A stretch of 44,235 nt of DNA from an alpha proteobacterium BAL199 (GTDB taxonomy: Bacteria; Pseudomonadota; Alphaproteobacteria; Thalassobaculales; Thalassobaculaceae), in contig ABHC01000032.1 in the NCBI GenBank assembly GCA_000171835.1, forward strand, positions 1 through 44,235. Reading direction: 5' to 3'. Shown piece by piece: positions 16,988 through 27,000 of this stretch. Within the stretch, counting starts at the first letter, position 1. Every line of letters begins with the position of its first letter. Under the pieces are notes generated by a model. The model saw only the letters and a list, made by a program, of their open reading frames with translations. It was not told the origin of the DNA and did no database searches. The translations under genes and the position numbers were made by a program.

Positions 16988-18805
16988 TTAAACCAGTCGC
17001 ACCAGCAGCAACGCCAACCCGGAAATCAGAAGCGTCAGGCGCAGCCATGATCGGGCCAAGGCATCCTCGCCGCCGGCCAGCGCCGCCGACACCAGCCAGA
17101 GCGCGGCACCGATCCGCAGGAACGCGACGGTTGCCTCGAACGGCTGGCCAAGGGGATCGAGCAGCGCTGGCTGCACGACAAAGGCGATCGGCACCAGATA
17201 CAGCCCCAGGCCGAGCTTGAGCGCGCGGCCGGCAACCGCGAGCCAGGGCGCGTCAGCCATTCCGGCGGCGATAAACACAGTGCCGCAGACCGGTGGCGTT
17301 ATGGTCGACAGCAGCGCGTACCAGAACACGAACAGATGGGCGACCAGCGGCGGCAGGCCGAGCTCGATCAGTGCCGGCCCGGCGACCGCGACGCAGATCA
17401 CATAGGCCGCGGTGGTTGGGACCTCCATGCCGAGAATCAGACATGCCAGCGCCGTCAGCAACAGTGCCGCCCAGAGCTGCCCGCCGGATAGCGCAATCAT
17501 CGCCGACGTCACCTTCACGCCGAGACCGGTCTGGTTCAGCACGCCCACAATCAGCCCGGCGCATACGATGATCGCGGCAATCCCGGCGGTCTGGCGGCCG
17601 GCGTCGATCGCCGCCCGTGCGATGCGGTTGACGAACAACCGGGGTACCGGGCGTAGGCGTTCATCGACCAGCAGGAGGACGACGGCGGTGGCGATGGCGG
17701 CGCCGGCGGCCAGCTGCGGGGTTCGGCCACTTCCGAACAGCACCGCTAGCAGCACGCCGAAGGGCAGAGCGAAGAACGGCAGCAGCCGCAGGACTGTCCG
17801 TCCGGTCGGCCGTTCATCAGCCGGCATCGGTGCAAGCCCCGCACGTGCGGCTTGACGGTCGACGCCGATCCAGACGGCGGCGAAGAACAGGATGGCCGGC
17901 AGTGTCGCCGCGACCACGATGTCGGTGTAGGGGCGGGTCAGCAGTTCAGCCATTACGAAGGCGCCGGCACCCATCAGCGGCGGCATGATCTGGCCGCCGG
18001 TCGATGCCACCGCCTCGACCGCTGCCGCCAGGGACGCCGGATAGCCGAGGCGTTTCATCGTCGGCAATGTGATCGCGCCGGTCGAGGCGACATTGGCCGA
18101 CGCTGACCCGCTGATCGAGCCGAACAGGGCGGAAGCCACCACCGCAACCTTGGCGGCGCCGGCGCGCAGGCCGCCCGCACTCCAGGTCGCGATCGCCATG
18201 AAGGCTTGGCCGGCCTCCCCGGCGCCGATCACCGCGCCGAGCAGCACGAACACCGCGACCACGTCCACCGAGATGCCGGTCAGCGGTCCCCACAGGCCGC
18301 CCTCGGCGATGGTCAGGGTTCCGAGGAAACTTTCGAGCGGGAAGCCTGGGTGGCCGAACCGGCCGGGCAACAGATTGCCGAACAAGCCATAGGCAAGGGC
18401 AACCAAAGCAACCGCCGGCAGGATCCACTTGATCGCCCGCCGCCCCATCTCCAGCACCACCAGGATGAGGGCAATGGAGATGACTGTCTGGAGCGGGCCG
18501 TTCAGCGCCCCGTACTGATCGACCAAGGTATCGCGGTCGAGGGCGACCCACAGCGAGCCGGCCATTCCGATCGCCGCGGCGATCCATCCGCTCCACCGAG
18601 CGGTGCGGCTGGTGGTCGTCGCGAACAGGAACACCCACGGCAAGGCGAGCAGCAGGTGCAGTGGCCGGGTGATCAGGTTCGGCAACAGGCCGGACGATAC
18701 CAGGTACAGATGATACCCGGCGCCGATCAACCCCCAGACAACGGCGACCCGCCGAACCAGCGGGTGGTTCAGCGGGTCGACGAGAAAGCCGTTCGTCGTC
18801 GTCAC
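16988..18805 (-). CDS. TRAP transporter fused permease (TAXI type, DctQM fusion)
   Basis: This 605-residue polytopic membrane protein combines the small (4TM) and large (12TM) TRAP permease parts and takes up a solute using ion gradients. Evidence includes many hydrophobic segments and the large-subunit signatures GSISGSASANVASTGAITLPTMKRLGYPASLAAAVEAVASTGGQIMPPLMGAGAFVMAE. A longer ORF extends upstream, but GTG at 18805 is chosen because it overlaps the TGA of the binding-protein gene in GTGA and avoids a long overlap. Typical TAXI systems pair such a fusion with a TAXI receptor, which is the adjacent gene. The C-terminus is hydrophobic to the end. The substrate is not evident; glutamate-like acids are known for some relatives. 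Confidence 0.92.
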   Translation of the reverse strand: MTTTNGFLVDPLNHPLVRRVAVVWGLIGAGYHLYLVSSGLLPNLITRPLHLLLALPWVFLFATTTSRTARWSGWIAAAIGMAGSLWVALDRDTLVDQYGALNGPLQTVISIALILVVLEMGRRAIKWILPAVALVALAYGLFGNLLPGRFGHPGFPLESFLGTLTIAEGGLWGPLTGISVDVVAVFVLLGAVIGAGEAGQAFMAIATWSAGGLRAGAAKVAVVASALFGSISGSASANVASTGAITLPTMKRLGYPASLAAAVEAVASTGGQIMPPLMGAGAFVMAELLTRPYTDIVVAATLPAILFFAAVWIGVDRQAARAGLAPMPADERPTGRTVLRLLPFFALPFGVLLAVLFGSGRTPQLAAGAAIATAVVLLLVDERLRPVPRLFVNRIARAAIDAGRQTAGIAAIIVCAGLIVGVLNQTGLGVKVTSAMIALSGGQLWAALLLTALACLILGMEVPTTAAYVICVAVAGPALIELGLPPLVAHLFVFWYALLSTITPPVCGTVFIAAGMADAPWLAVAGRALKLGLGLYLVPIAFVVQPALLDPLGQPFEATVAFLRIGAALWLVSAALAGGEDALARSWLRLTLLISGLALLLVRLV

Positions 18806-19743
18806 TTCACGGCGATTCCGGCCTCGGCGTAGTATTTGGCGGCACCGGGGTGCAGCGTCGCTCCCATGTCGGCCAGCATCGAGGTGATGACGCCGCCCCA
18901 CCACGGATTGCTCTTCGCCATGGTCGCCTTGCTGTCCCAGAACGCCTTGGTCAGCTTGTAGGCGGTTTCGTCGTCGGTTGCGGCGACGGTGTAGGCGTTT
19001 ACCGGCAGCGAGATCGTGGTCACATCGTAGTTCACGCCCGGGTAGGTGCCGGCCGGAATGACCTGCTGGTCGCCCTTGACCTTCTCAAGGTCGGCGGCAC
19101 TCAGGCTCAGCAGGCGGATCGGCGTGCCTGCACCGGCCTCGGTGACGTTCGGTGCCGGGTATGATCCGGCGGTGGCGAAGCCTGCGACCTGGCCGTTCTT
19201 CAGGGCCGGGACGGCGGCGTTCAATTCAACGTCGACGAACGAGACCTTGTCGGCGATGCCGAGCGCCGCGAACACATCGCCGGTCTTGCGTTCACCGAAA
19301 CTGCCCTTGCCGCCGGCAATGAAGCTCTTGCCGGCCAGGTCGGCGAACGTCTTTACGCCGGAATCCTCGCGCACCACCCAGTGCATGGTCAGCGACGGAA
19401 TCGGGAACAGGCCGCGCACCACGTCGTATCCGGTCTCGCCTTCGAACGGCTTCTTTCCCGCCTGGGCCGACGCGATCAGCGACGGCGGCGAGGTGAAAAC
19501 GTAGCCGGCGGGGCGGCGGATCGCCTCCTTGACGTTCTGCACCGACCCCTGGCTCTCTTCGACCGTCACATCGAGCCCGGCTGCGGACTTGGCGGCCTCG
19601 GACAGTTGAACGGCCATCGCGTAATAGGATGACGCGGCCTTGGCGGCCTTCAGGGTGATGCGGGTGTCGGCGGTCGCCGGTGAGGCGATGACGGAAAGGG
19701 TCAGCGTGGCGGCGGCCAGCGCCGCCGTCAGGGTCTGCTTCAT
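18802..19743 (-). CDS. TAXI-family TRAP transporter solute-binding protein
   Basis: This 313-residue periplasmic receptor serves the fused TRAP permease encoded next to it. The start at 19743 is chosen because a GGGAGGAA ribosome site lies upstream and a signal peptide (MKQTLTAALAAATLTLSVIASPATA) follows directly; the longer reading frame has no such features. The mature protein has the TAXI pattern: substrate-pocket strand LKAAKAASSYYAMAVQLSEA, the ESQGSVQNV segment, and PIPSLTMHWVVREDSGVKTFADLAGKSF. The C-terminus has the GV.YDV-TISLPVNAYTVAA region. Transcribed first in the operon, which fits the usual excess of receptor over permease. Confidence 0.92.
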   Translation of the reverse strand: MKQTLTAALAAATLTLSVIASPATADTRITLKAAKAASSYYAMAVQLSEAAKSAAGLDVTVEESQGSVQNVKEAIRRPAGYVFTSPPSLIASAQAGKKPFEGETGYDVVRGLFPIPSLTMHWVVREDSGVKTFADLAGKSFIAGGKGSFGERKTGDVFAALGIADKVSFVDVELNAAVPALKNGQVAGFATAGSYPAPNVTEAGAGTPIRLLSLSAADLEKVKGDQQVIPAGTYPGVNYDVTTISLPVNAYTVAATDDETAYKLTKAFWDSKATMAKSNPWWGGVITSMLADMGATLHPGAAKYYAEAGIAVK

Positions 19744-19877
19744 GGTGGTTTCCTCCCACGGATCGCGCGCGACAGGGGCGCTTGGCGCGAGAGGATCATC
19801 GCCGATCCGACTCGTCAACCGTGATGGGCGCGCACGCCTGTTGCGGGCATTCGCAACCGCGTAATAGGCTCCACGCC

Positions 19878-20804
19878 ATGACGACACTTCTGTTCACCCA
19901 CGAGGCGTGCCTCAACCATGACCCGGGCCGCATGCACCCGGAGCACCCAGCTCGATTGAAGTCGGTCCTGGCGGCGCTGTCAGATCCCGAATTCGATGCG
20001 CTTGAGCGTCGCGAGGCGCCGAGCGCGACGCTGGAGCAGATTGCCCGCGTGCACCCCGAGACCATGGTGCGCCGGATCCTGGCAGCGGTGCCGCCGCACG
20101 GCCTGGCCGCGATCGATGCAGACACCGTCATGTCGCCGGGGACAGGCGAGGCTGTGTTGCGGGCGACGGGGGCAGCGGTTGCGGCGGTTGACGCGGTGCT
20201 CGCCGGCGAGGCGCGAAACGCGTTCTGCGCGGTCCGGCCGCCGGGGCACCATGCCGAACCGATGCGTGCCATGGGGTTTTGCTTCTTCAACAGTGTTGCG
20301 GTTGCGGCGGCACACGCCCGGGCTGTGCATGGTTTGGCGCGCGTCGCGATCGTCGATTTCGACGTTCATCACGGCAACGGCACTCAGGCGGCCTTTGCCG
20401 CGACCGGCGGAGTTTTCTACGCCTCAACCCATCAGATGCCGCTGTATCCGGGTACAGGGGCTCGCGGTGAGCGCGGGGTCGGCAACATCCTGAACGTGCC
20501 GCTGCACCCGATGGCGGGCAGCGAGGAATTCCGCCAAGCCTACAGCGAGGTGATCCTGCCGGCGCTGGTCAACTTCGATCCGGATCTGCTGATGATCTCG
20601 GCAGGGTTTGACGCGCACGTCGACGATCCGTTGGCGTCGATCGCGCTGGTGACCGAGGACTTCGCCTGGATCACCCGGGAGCTGCTGCGAGTCGCGGACA
20701 GGGTATGCGACGGCAAGGTGGTGTCGTGCCTGGAGGGCGGCTACGACCTTCAGGCGCTCGGCGACGGCTGTGCGGCCCATGTGCGCGCGTTGCTTGCCGC
20801 CTGA
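19878..20804 (+). CDS. Histone-deacetylase-family (class II-like) zinc hydrolase
   Basis: This 308-residue protein belongs to the arginase/deacetylase superfamily, whose bacterial members remove acyl groups from small amines such as acetylpolyamines, or from proteins. The active-site pieces are present: RPPGHHAEP (catalytic His pair, near 124-125), DFDVHHGNGT (zinc Asp and His near 162-164), and SAGFDAH (zinc Asp near 248), with a C-terminal LEGGYDL. The start ATG at 19878 is chosen since the fold begins there; an upstream in-frame extension lies in the promoter region shared with the divergent TAXI operon. Its end overlaps by 55 bases the end of the minus-strand PAS gene. The physiological substrate is unknown. 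Confidence 0.9.
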   Translation: MTTLLFTHEACLNHDPGRMHPEHPARLKSVLAALSDPEFDALERREAPSATLEQIARVHPETMVRRILAAVPPHGLAAIDADTVMSPGTGEAVLRATGAAVAAVDAVLAGEARNAFCAVRPPGHHAEPMRAMGFCFFNSVAVAAAHARAVHGLARVAIVDFDVHHGNGTQAAFAATGGVFYASTHQMPLYPGTGARGERGVGNILNVPLHPMAGSEEFRQAYSEVILPALVNFDPDLLMISAGFDAHVDDPLASIALVTEDFAWITRELLRVADRVCDGKVVSCLEGGYDLQALGDGCAAHVRALLAA

Positions 20805-21373
20805 CTGCCACGGTGTGCGGAGCCGGTGAGGTCGCTTGCCCGCACGGCCAGCGCCGCCTGGGAGTGACGGTAGGGGTGGCGGCCGGCATACGGGTCGACT
20901 TGACGGAAATCGTACCGGCTGGCGCCCAGAACATAGAGACGGCCGAGATGATCGGTGAACGGGAGTGACAGCCGCTTCACCACGAACTGGGCCTGTTCGG
21001 TCGACGACCCCAGCAACACGGCAGGAGCCGTGACGCAGTACAGCCAACGCCGGTAGCTGGTGCGAAACCGGTCGGGTGACGAGATTTGCGACAATGGCAG
21101 GCCTTTAGTGGTCTGGCCCCAGACGTGGCGGATTTCCTCGCCGCACAGCCGACCCACGAAATCCTGCCGATCGTCAGTCAACTCGTAGATCCACATGCGC
21201 GGCAGCAAGCCGGAATGCTCGAGCGGATCGAACTTCGCCTTGTCCGGCAACGTGCCGTCGGCGGCGAGGCGAAGCCAAGAATCCAGCAGCCCCTCCATCT
21301 GGGGGTCAGCGATTTCGGCCCTGAGGCGTTCGACCGGTTCTGTCTCGGATGTCGGTCTCAGAAAGCGGATCAA
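20750..21373 (-). CDS. PAS-domain protein (alphaproteobacterial PAS_5 type)
   Basis: This roughly 207-residue protein matches the small alphaproteobacterial PAS-like family: LLDSWLRLAADGTLPDKAKFDPLEHSGLLPRMWIYEL followed by a FVGRLCGEEI strand and a long FRTSYRRWLYCV helix. It has no histidine kinase or output domain, so a sensing or adaptor role is inferred only. The open frame begins at GTG 21409, but TTG at 21373 is preceded by GGAGG at seven bases, an excellent ribosome site, so I take it as the start. The last 55 bases overlap the convergent deacetylase gene. The C-terminal 40 residues are low-complexity and may not fold. Confidence 0.8.
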   Translation of the reverse strand: MIRFLRPTSETEPVERLRAEIADPQMEGLLDSWLRLAADGTLPDKAKFDPLEHSGLLPRMWIYELTDDRQDFVGRLCGEEIRHVWGQTTKGLPLSQISSPDRFRTSYRRWLYCVTAPAVLLGSSTEQAQFVVKRLSLPFTDHLGRLYVLGASRYDFRQVDPYAGRHPYRHSQAALAVRASDLTGSAHRGSQAASNARTWAAQPSPSA

Positions 21374-21539
21374 GGTGCAACCTCCGCGAGTTGGCGGGGA
21401 TACTCTCACCTGCTAACGGGGTATTCAAGCCTTGGATTGAGCGATGTCCGGTTTTGATCGCGTCGCTCGGTCGCGGTCTGCTGCCCTTGTCTCGCCATCA
21501 GCCGGTGCCTAAACTCCGCGGCTCTTTCGGAGGGACGCC

Positions 21540-21806
21540 GTGACGACCGACACCGCCGCCGGGGCTGCCCCGGAGACCGACATCGAGGCATTGAGTTTCG
21601 AGGACGCGCTCAAGGAGCTTGAGCGCATCGTCGAGACCTTGGAGCGCGGCCAGGGCGCCCTGGACGATGCGATTGCCGCCTATGAGCGGGGCGCGCGGCT
21701 CAAGAAGTACTGCCAGGCGAAGCTTGAGGAAGCCCGGCTCAAGGTCGAGAAGATCAAGCTCGACGAAAGCGGACAACCCACCGGCACTACCGGCCTCGAC
21801 GGCTGA
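21540..21806 (+). CDS. xseB: Exodeoxyribonuclease VII small subunit
   Basis: This 88-residue protein is the small subunit of exonuclease VII, which degrades single-stranded DNA into oligonucleotides together with XseA. The family core FEDALKELERIVETLERGQGALDDAIAAYERGARLKKYCQAKLEEARLKVEKI is a near-textbook match. The start is GTG with GGAGG upstream. It is followed after 12 bases by ispA and then dxs, the order seen in many proteobacteria. XseA is not in the window. Confidence 0.95.
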   Translation: MTTDTAAGAAPETDIEALSFEDALKELERIVETLERGQGALDDAIAAYERGARLKKYCQAKLEEARLKVEKIKLDESGQPTGTTGLDG

Positions 21807-21818
21807 GCGGAGGAAGCG

Positions 21819-22706
21819 ATGGTCGACTTGCAGGCCGCGCTTGCGGAGTGCGCCGAGGACGTCGAGCGCATGATGGACCTGCTGCTACCGCAACCGGAAG
21901 GCGCGGAAGCACGGCTGTACTCGGCGATGCGCCACTCCGCTTTTGCCGGCGGCAAGCGGCTGCGGCCGTTTCTGGTCATGCAATCGGCACGGCAGTTCGG
22001 TGTCGATCGCCGCTGCGCTGCGCGGGTCGCGGCGGCTGTCGAGTTCATGCACACCTACTCGCTGATCCACGACGATTTGCCGGCCATGGACGACGCCGAC
22101 ATGCGGCGCGGCCGGACCAGCTGTCACAAGGAGTTTGACGAGGCGACCGCGATCCTCGCCGGTGACGCCCTGCAGGCATTGGCTTTCGAGACCTTGGTGA
22201 TGCCGGAAACCCACTCCGATCCGGCAGTGCGCGCCGAATTGGTTCGCGATCTGGCGCGCGCCTCGGGCGGTCGAGGCATGTGCGGTGGCCAGATGATGGA
22301 CCTGCTGGCCGAAAGCACCGAGATGGACATTGGAGCCATTACCCGGCTGCAGCGTTTGAAGACCGGTGAGATGTTCGCGTTCTCGGCCGTGTCCGGCGCG
22401 ATCCTCGGGAAGGGGCCATACCGGGCGTACATGGCGTTGCACAACTACGCGCAGGAATTCGGGCTGGCGTTCCAGATCGTCGACGATCTGCTGGACGCGA
22501 CCGGCGACTCCGAATGGATCGGCAAGCCGACCGGCCGCGATGCCGAAGCCGGCAAGGCGACCTTCGTGTCGGTTCTCGGCGCCGAGCGGGCGCGGTCGCA
22601 GGCCGGTCTTTTGATCGATCAGGCGATTACAGCCCTCGACCTGTTCGATGAGAAGGCCGATCTTCTAAGAGAGGCCGCGCGCTACGTCGTCGCGCGGACC
22701 AAGTGA
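21819..22706 (+). CDS. ispA: Polyprenyl (farnesyl) diphosphate synthase
   Basis: This 295-residue prenyltransferase condenses isopentenyl and dimethylallyl diphosphates to geranyl and then farnesyl diphosphate in the cytosol. Both Asp-rich motifs are present: DDLPAMDD after IH (near 85-92) and DDLLD in [12 protein letters not shown]. The GGKRLRPFL segment provides the diphosphate-binding Lys and Arg. The two-residue insertion in the first motif is the usual short-chain type I/II bacterial pattern. GGAGG precedes the ATG. Its place between xseB and dxs supports the farnesyl diphosphate call. Confidence 0.95.
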   Translation: MVDLQAALAECAEDVERMMDLLLPQPEGAEARLYSAMRHSAFAGGKRLRPFLVMQSARQFGVDRRCAARVAAAVEFMHTYSLIHDDLPAMDDADMRRGRTSCHKEFDEATAILAGDALQALAFETLVMPETHSDPAVRAELVRDLARASGGRGMCGGQMMDLLAESTEMDIGAITRLQRLKTGEMFAFSAVSGAILGKGPYRAYMALHNYAQEFGLAFQIVDDLLDATGDSEWIGKPTGRDAEAGKATFVSVLGAERARSQAGLLIDQAITALDLFDEKADLLREAARYVVARTK

Positions 22707-22716
22707 GGGACCGCAT

Positions 22717-24633
22717 ATGGTCGATTACAAGACTCCCCTGCTGGACACGGTGCGCATTCCTTCCGACCTGAAAGGTCTGGGTGTCGACGCGCTGAAGCAG
22801 GTTGCCGACGAACTGCGCACCGAGACGATCGACGCCGTCTCGATGACCGGCGGCCATCTTGGCGCCGGCCTCGGCGTGGTCGAACTGACCGTGGCTCTGC
22901 ACCATGTGTTCGATGCGCCGAACGACAAGATCATCTGGGATGTCGGCCATCAGGCCTATCCGCACAAGATCCTGACCGACCGGCGCGACCGTATCCGGAC
23001 GCTGCGTCAGGGCGGTGGCCTGAGCGGCTTCACCCGCCGTTCCGAGAGCGAGTACGACCCGTTCGGCGCCGCCCACTCGTCGACCTCGATCTCCGCCGGC
23101 CTCGGCATGGCGGTCGCCCGCGACCTCAAGGGCGAGCGGTTCAACGTCGTCGCGGTGATCGGCGATGGGGCGATGAGCGCCGGCATGGCCTATGAGGCGA
23201 TGAACAACGCCGGGTCGATGGACAGCCGGCTGATCGTCATCCTGAACGACAACGATATGTCGATCGCCCCGCCGGTCGGCGCCATGAGCGCCTACCTTTC
23301 GCAGATCGTGTCGTCGCGGTCCTACCGCTCGCTGCGGCACATGGCCAAGCAGGTCGCCCAGCACCTGCCCAAGGCGATCGAGCGGACTGCCAAGCGGGCC
23401 GAGGAATTCGCCCGGGGCATGGTCACCGGCGGCACCCTGTTCGAAGAACTCGGCTTTCTGTATGTCGGGCCAGTCGACGGTCACAACCTTGACCACCTGC
23501 TGCCGGTCCTGAAGAACCTGCGGGATACTCCGGGTCACGGGCCGGTGCTGCTGCACGTGGTGACCGAGAAGGGCCGCGGCCACCCGTTCGCGGAGACCAG
23601 CGCCGACAAGTATCATGCCGTGGCGAAGTTCGACGTGGTGACCGGTACCCAGGCGAAGCCGAAGGCCAACGCCCCGTCCTACACCAACGTGTTCGCCGAC
23701 AGTCTGATCGCCGAGGCCGAGGCCGACGACCGCGTAGTGGCGATCACGGCTGCCATGCCGACCGGCACAGGACTCGACCGGTTCGAGAAGCGGTTCCCGG
23801 AACGTCTGTTCGACGTCGGCATCGCCGAGCAGCACGCGGTGACGTTCGCCGCCGGGCTTGCGGCCGAAGGCATGAAGCCGTTCGCTGCGATCTACTCGAC
23901 CTTCCTGCAGCGCGGCTACGACCAGGTCGTCCACGACGTGGCGATCCAGAGTTTGCCGGTACGCTTCGCCATCGACCGGGCCGGGCTGGTCGGGGCCGAT
24001 GGCGCTACCCATGCCGGTTCGTTCGATCTCGCCTATCTCGGTTGCCTGCCGGGCTTCGTGATCATGGCGCCGTCTGACGAAGCCGAGTTGGTCCACATGG
24101 TCGCTACAGCTGCTGCGATCGACGATCGACCGAGCGCCGTGCGCTATCCGCGCGGCGAAGGTGTCGGCGTCGAGTTGCCGGCGCGTGGTCAGCCGCTCGA
24201 GATCGGCCGGGGTCGGGTGGTGCGCGAGGGTACGTCGGTGGCCCTGCTGTCGCTCGGTGGGCGACTGCAGGAATGTCTGTCCGCTGCTGACGATTTAGCC
24301 GCCCGTGGTCTGTCGACCACCGTGGCCGACGCCCGGTTCGCCAAGCCGATCGATACCGCCCTGTTGCGACGCCTCGCGGCCGAGCACGCGGTGCTGATCA
24401 CGGTGGAGGAAGGCTCGATCGGCGGCTTCTCTTCACAGGTGCTGCACTACTTGGCGACCGAAGGTTTGCTGGATCGCGGTCTGGTGGTGCGGCCGCTGGT
24501 TCTGCCTGACCGCTTCATCGATCACGACAAGCCTGAGGTGCAATACGCCCAGGCTGGCCTCGACGCCGCCGGCATCGTAGCGACTGCGCTTGCCGCTTTG
24601 GGCAAGGACGCCGAGGCAGCGGTCCGAGCGTAG
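22717..24633 (+). CDS. dxs: 1-deoxy-D-xylulose-5-phosphate synthase
   Basis: This 638-residue TPP enzyme catalyses the first step of the non-mevalonate isoprenoid pathway, joining pyruvate and glyceraldehyde 3-phosphate. The thiamine motif is [20 protein letters not shown] followed by [12 protein letters not shown]. The GGHLGAGLG His and the central [17 protein letters not shown] with its catalytic Glu are present, and the C-terminal transketolase domain ends with [10 protein letters not shown]. The length is normal. It is the last gene of xseB-ispA-dxs, separated from ispA by 10 bases, and ends 18 bases from the convergent regulator gene. Confidence 0.97.
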   Translation: MVDYKTPLLDTVRIPSDLKGLGVDALKQVADELRTETIDAVSMTGGHLGAGLGVVELTVALHHVFDAPNDKIIWDVGHQAYPHKILTDRRDRIRTLRQGGGLSGFTRRSESEYDPFGAAHSSTSISAGLGMAVARDLKGERFNVVAVIGDGAMSAGMAYEAMNNAGSMDSRLIVILNDNDMSIAPPVGAMSAYLSQIVSSRSYRSLRHMAKQVAQHLPKAIERTAKRAEEFARGMVTGGTLFEELGFLYVGPVDGHNLDHLLPVLKNLRDTPGHGPVLLHVVTEKGRGHPFAETSADKYHAVAKFDVVTGTQAKPKANAPSYTNVFADSLIAEAEADDRVVAITAAMPTGTGLDRFEKRFPERLFDVGIAEQHAVTFAAGLAAEGMKPFAAIYSTFLQRGYDQVVHDVAIQSLPVRFAIDRAGLVGADGATHAGSFDLAYLGCLPGFVIMAPSDEAELVHMVATAAAIDDRPSAVRYPRGEGVGVELPARGQPLEIGRGRVVREGTSVALLSLGGRLQECLSAADDLAARGLSTTVADARFAKPIDTALLRRLAAEHAVLITVEEGSIGGFSSQVLHYLATEGLLDRGLVVRPLVLPDRFIDHDKPEVQYAQAGLDAAGIVATALAALGKDAEAAVRA

Positions 24634-24651
24634 CAAACAGCCGCTCGGCCG

Positions 24652-25362
24652 CTATTCCAGTGTGATTCCGAAGCTCGCCCGCAGGGCCTGCTGACCTTTC
24701 GGGGTGACGGATACCGCCCGCGTGCCGTCGACCCGCCGGATCCAGTTGTGCTCGAAGGCGTGGGTGCACAGCGCGGCGCCGATCTTGCCGGCGAGATGCG
24801 GCCGCCGCTCGCTCCAGTCCAGGCACGGTCGGCACAGGACGCGCGCCGATCGCCGAGTGCCTCGCGCCGTGAGGCTGCCCAGATCGATCCCCAGGCCGGT
24901 GAACAGCTTGACCCCGCTGTCGGTGATCGCGCCGACGTCGCCGTCCAGTTCCGCGTGGCCGGCGTCGACCAGCGCGTCGGCGAGTGCCACGCCGAGTTGT
25001 CCGGCGAGGTGGTCGTAGCAGGTTCGCGCGGTTCTGAGCGCGGCGTCGCGGGGCCCGGTTGCGACCGGCTTGCGCGGCGGCTGCAGGGTTGCGGCAACCT
25101 GCATGATGCTCTCGACCATCTGCGCGATCGCCGGCGCGGCCAACCGGTGATAGCGGTGACGCCCCTGCTTCTCGACCGCCAGCAGTCCTGCGGTGGTCAT
25201 GCGGTTGAGGTGGCCGCTGGCGGTCTGCGGGGTGATGCCGGCAACCGATGACAACTCGGTGGCCGTCAACGCGCGGCCGTCCATCAGGGCGTTCAGCATC
25301 GCCGCGCGGGCCGGATCACCGGCGAGGGTCGCGATTTCCGCGAACAAAGCGGTGGTCACCAT
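24652..25362 (-). CDS. ArsR-like winged-helix transcriptional regulator
   Basis: This 236-residue protein begins with a winged-helix domain of the ArsR type: LAGDPARAAMLNALMDGRALTATELSSVAGITPQTASGHLNRMTTAGLLAVEKQGRHRYHRL (about 12-75). A longer C-terminal part contains Cys residues (LCRPCLDWSERR) and HAFEHNW, but I see no clear metal or ligand pocket. The start ATG at 25362 is chosen because a GAAGGGA ribosome site precedes it and the conserved domain starts right after. It diverges from the MFS transporter gene by 184 bases and is likely to control it or itself, by analogy with similar pairs. The signal is unknown. Confidence 0.87.
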   Translation of the reverse strand: MVTTALFAEIATLAGDPARAAMLNALMDGRALTATELSSVAGITPQTASGHLNRMTTAGLLAVEKQGRHRYHRLAAPAIAQMVESIMQVAATLQPPRKPVATGPRDAALRTARTCYDHLAGQLGVALADALVDAGHAELDGDVGAITDSGVKLFTGLGIDLGSLTARGTRRSARVLCRPCLDWSERRPHLAGKIGAALCTHAFEHNWIRRVDGTRAVSVTPKGQQALRASFGITLE

Positions 25363-25546
25363 CTGTGGTCTCCCTTCAGGCCGGTATCGGTTCGGCTGCG
25401 AGCCAGTATCACCGTTCATCGCCCGGGATGGTTCGGCCGTGACCGTACCATCGAGCACAGTCCCCACGCGATACGTCGGCGTCCGCGCTGCTCGGAGAAC
25501 GCTCCGACGGTGCACGGGCGCAGGACGGCGATTCAGGGAGACGGGC

Positions 25547-26869
25547 ATGACCGACAGGCCGAGCAGGCGATCATTCTACGGATGGCGGGTGGTCGCGGCC
25601 ACTTTCGTGCTGGCGATGTTCGGTTGGGGCTTCGGCTTTTACGGGCCGCCAATCTTCTTGCACGCCGTCCAGCAGATGCACGACTGGCCGCTCGCGGTGG
25701 TCTCCGGCGCTGTGACGGTGCACTTCCTGTTCGGAGCGGCGGTGGTCGCCAACCTACCGCGCCTGTACCGGCGGTTCGGCGTGCCGAGAGTGACCAAGGC
25801 CGGCGCCGTGGCACTCGCCGTCGGCTTGGTCGGCTGGGCCAACGCTGAGGCACCATGGCAGCTGTTTGCGGCGACGCTGTTTAGCGGGGCCGGGTGGGTC
25901 GCCATGGGGGCTGCTGCGGTGAACGCGATCATCTCCCCCTGGTTCGTACGTGCTCGGCCGGCGGCGCTGGCCAGCGCCTATAACGGTGCCAGCATCGGCG
26001 GCGTGGTGTTCTCGCCGCTGCTGGTGATGGCGATTACCGAGTTCGGCTTTCCGATGGCCGCCGGGGTGTTCGGCGCCGTCATGGTGGTGGTGATCTGCGT
26101 GCTGGCGGACAGCGTGTTCGCCCGCTCGCCGCAGAGCATGGGGCAATCGCCGGATGGCGATGCCGCGGACGCGCCAATGCGGTCGGTGACGATGCCGGAT
26201 GCACGGCCGCTCGCCGGTCGGCAGCTCTGGGGCGATCGGAAGTTCCTGACCCTCGCCGCCGGGATGGCCCTGGGCCTGTTTGCCCAAGCCGGGTTGCTGG
26301 CCCATCTGTTCTCGCTGCTGGTACCGGCGCTTGGCGCGCAGAACGCCGGCTTGGCGATGGGTTTGGCGACGGCATCGGCGATCGGCGGCCGCACGCTAGT
26401 CGGCTGGCTGATGCCTGTCGGCGCCGACCGGCGGTTGGTGGCGTGCGTAAGCTATGGGGTGCAGATCGTCGGATCACTCACGCTGCTCGCGGCGGCCGGG
26501 ACCAGTGTTCCATTGCTCCTGCTCGGAGTCGTGTTGTTCGGGGCCGGCATCGGCAACGCGACTTCATTGCCACCGCTGATCGCCCAGGTCGAGTTCGTGA
26601 AGGACGACGTCGCCCGCGTCGTTGCCCTGGTCGTGGCGATCGGGCAGGCCACCTACGCCTTCGCGCCCGTGACGTTCGGACTGGTGCGAGTCGCTTTCGT
26701 TCAGGATGCCGAAGCCGTCGACAGTGCCGCGCCGATGGTATTCGCCGCCGCGGCGGCGATCCAGGTTCTGGCGGTCGCTGTGTTCCTGTTCGGCAGAGCG
26801 CGCATGGCCGATGAGTCCGTGCCGCCGACAGGTGTGTTCAAAAGGCTTCCAGAAACACTCATCAAATAA
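25547..26869 (+). CDS. Major facilitator superfamily transporter
   Basis: This 440-residue protein has twelve hydrophobic segments in the MFS arrangement. It starts FYGWRVVAATFVLAMFGWGFGFYGPPIFL, and the FYGWxVV opening is common in the oxalate/monocarboxylate-type (OFA-like) and related branches. A hydrophilic central loop with DADAADAPMRS lies between the halves. The long upstream extension of the ORF is excluded: ATG at 25547 has CAGGGAG upstream. It diverges from the ArsR-like regulator. The substrate is not known. Confidence 0.88.
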   Translation: MTDRPSRRSFYGWRVVAATFVLAMFGWGFGFYGPPIFLHAVQQMHDWPLAVVSGAVTVHFLFGAAVVANLPRLYRRFGVPRVTKAGAVALAVGLVGWANAEAPWQLFAATLFSGAGWVAMGAAAVNAIISPWFVRARPAALASAYNGASIGGVVFSPLLVMAITEFGFPMAAGVFGAVMVVVICVLADSVFARSPQSMGQSPDGDAADAPMRSVTMPDARPLAGRQLWGDRKFLTLAAGMALGLFAQAGLLAHLFSLLVPALGAQNAGLAMGLATASAIGGRTLVGWLMPVGADRRLVACVSYGVQIVGSLTLLAAAGTSVPLLLLGVVLFGAGIGNATSLPPLIAQVEFVKDDVARVVALVVAIGQATYAFAPVTFGLVRVAFVQDAEAVDSAAPMVFAAAAAIQVLAVAVFLFGRARMADESVPPTGVFKRLPETLIK

Positions 26870-27000
26870 ACAGAGGCATTTCGGATCGTCGGCTCCCGCT
26901 GGATAGAACAAAAAGGCGAGAGGCCGGAACCGTAGGTTTGCGCGCGTGTTGTCGTGCGGGAGAGGGGCGCCGTTCGAACTGCATTTAACGGAGACCCAAT

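Noticed and set aside
22627-24096. ORF of 489 codons on the minus strand opposite dxs
   Set aside because: It is a shadow of dxs with biased composition and no recognisable domain.
25193-25546. N-terminal extension of the MFS transporter
   Set aside because: It lies antisense to the ArsR-like gene and its promoter; ATG 25547 has a ribosome site and fits the family start.
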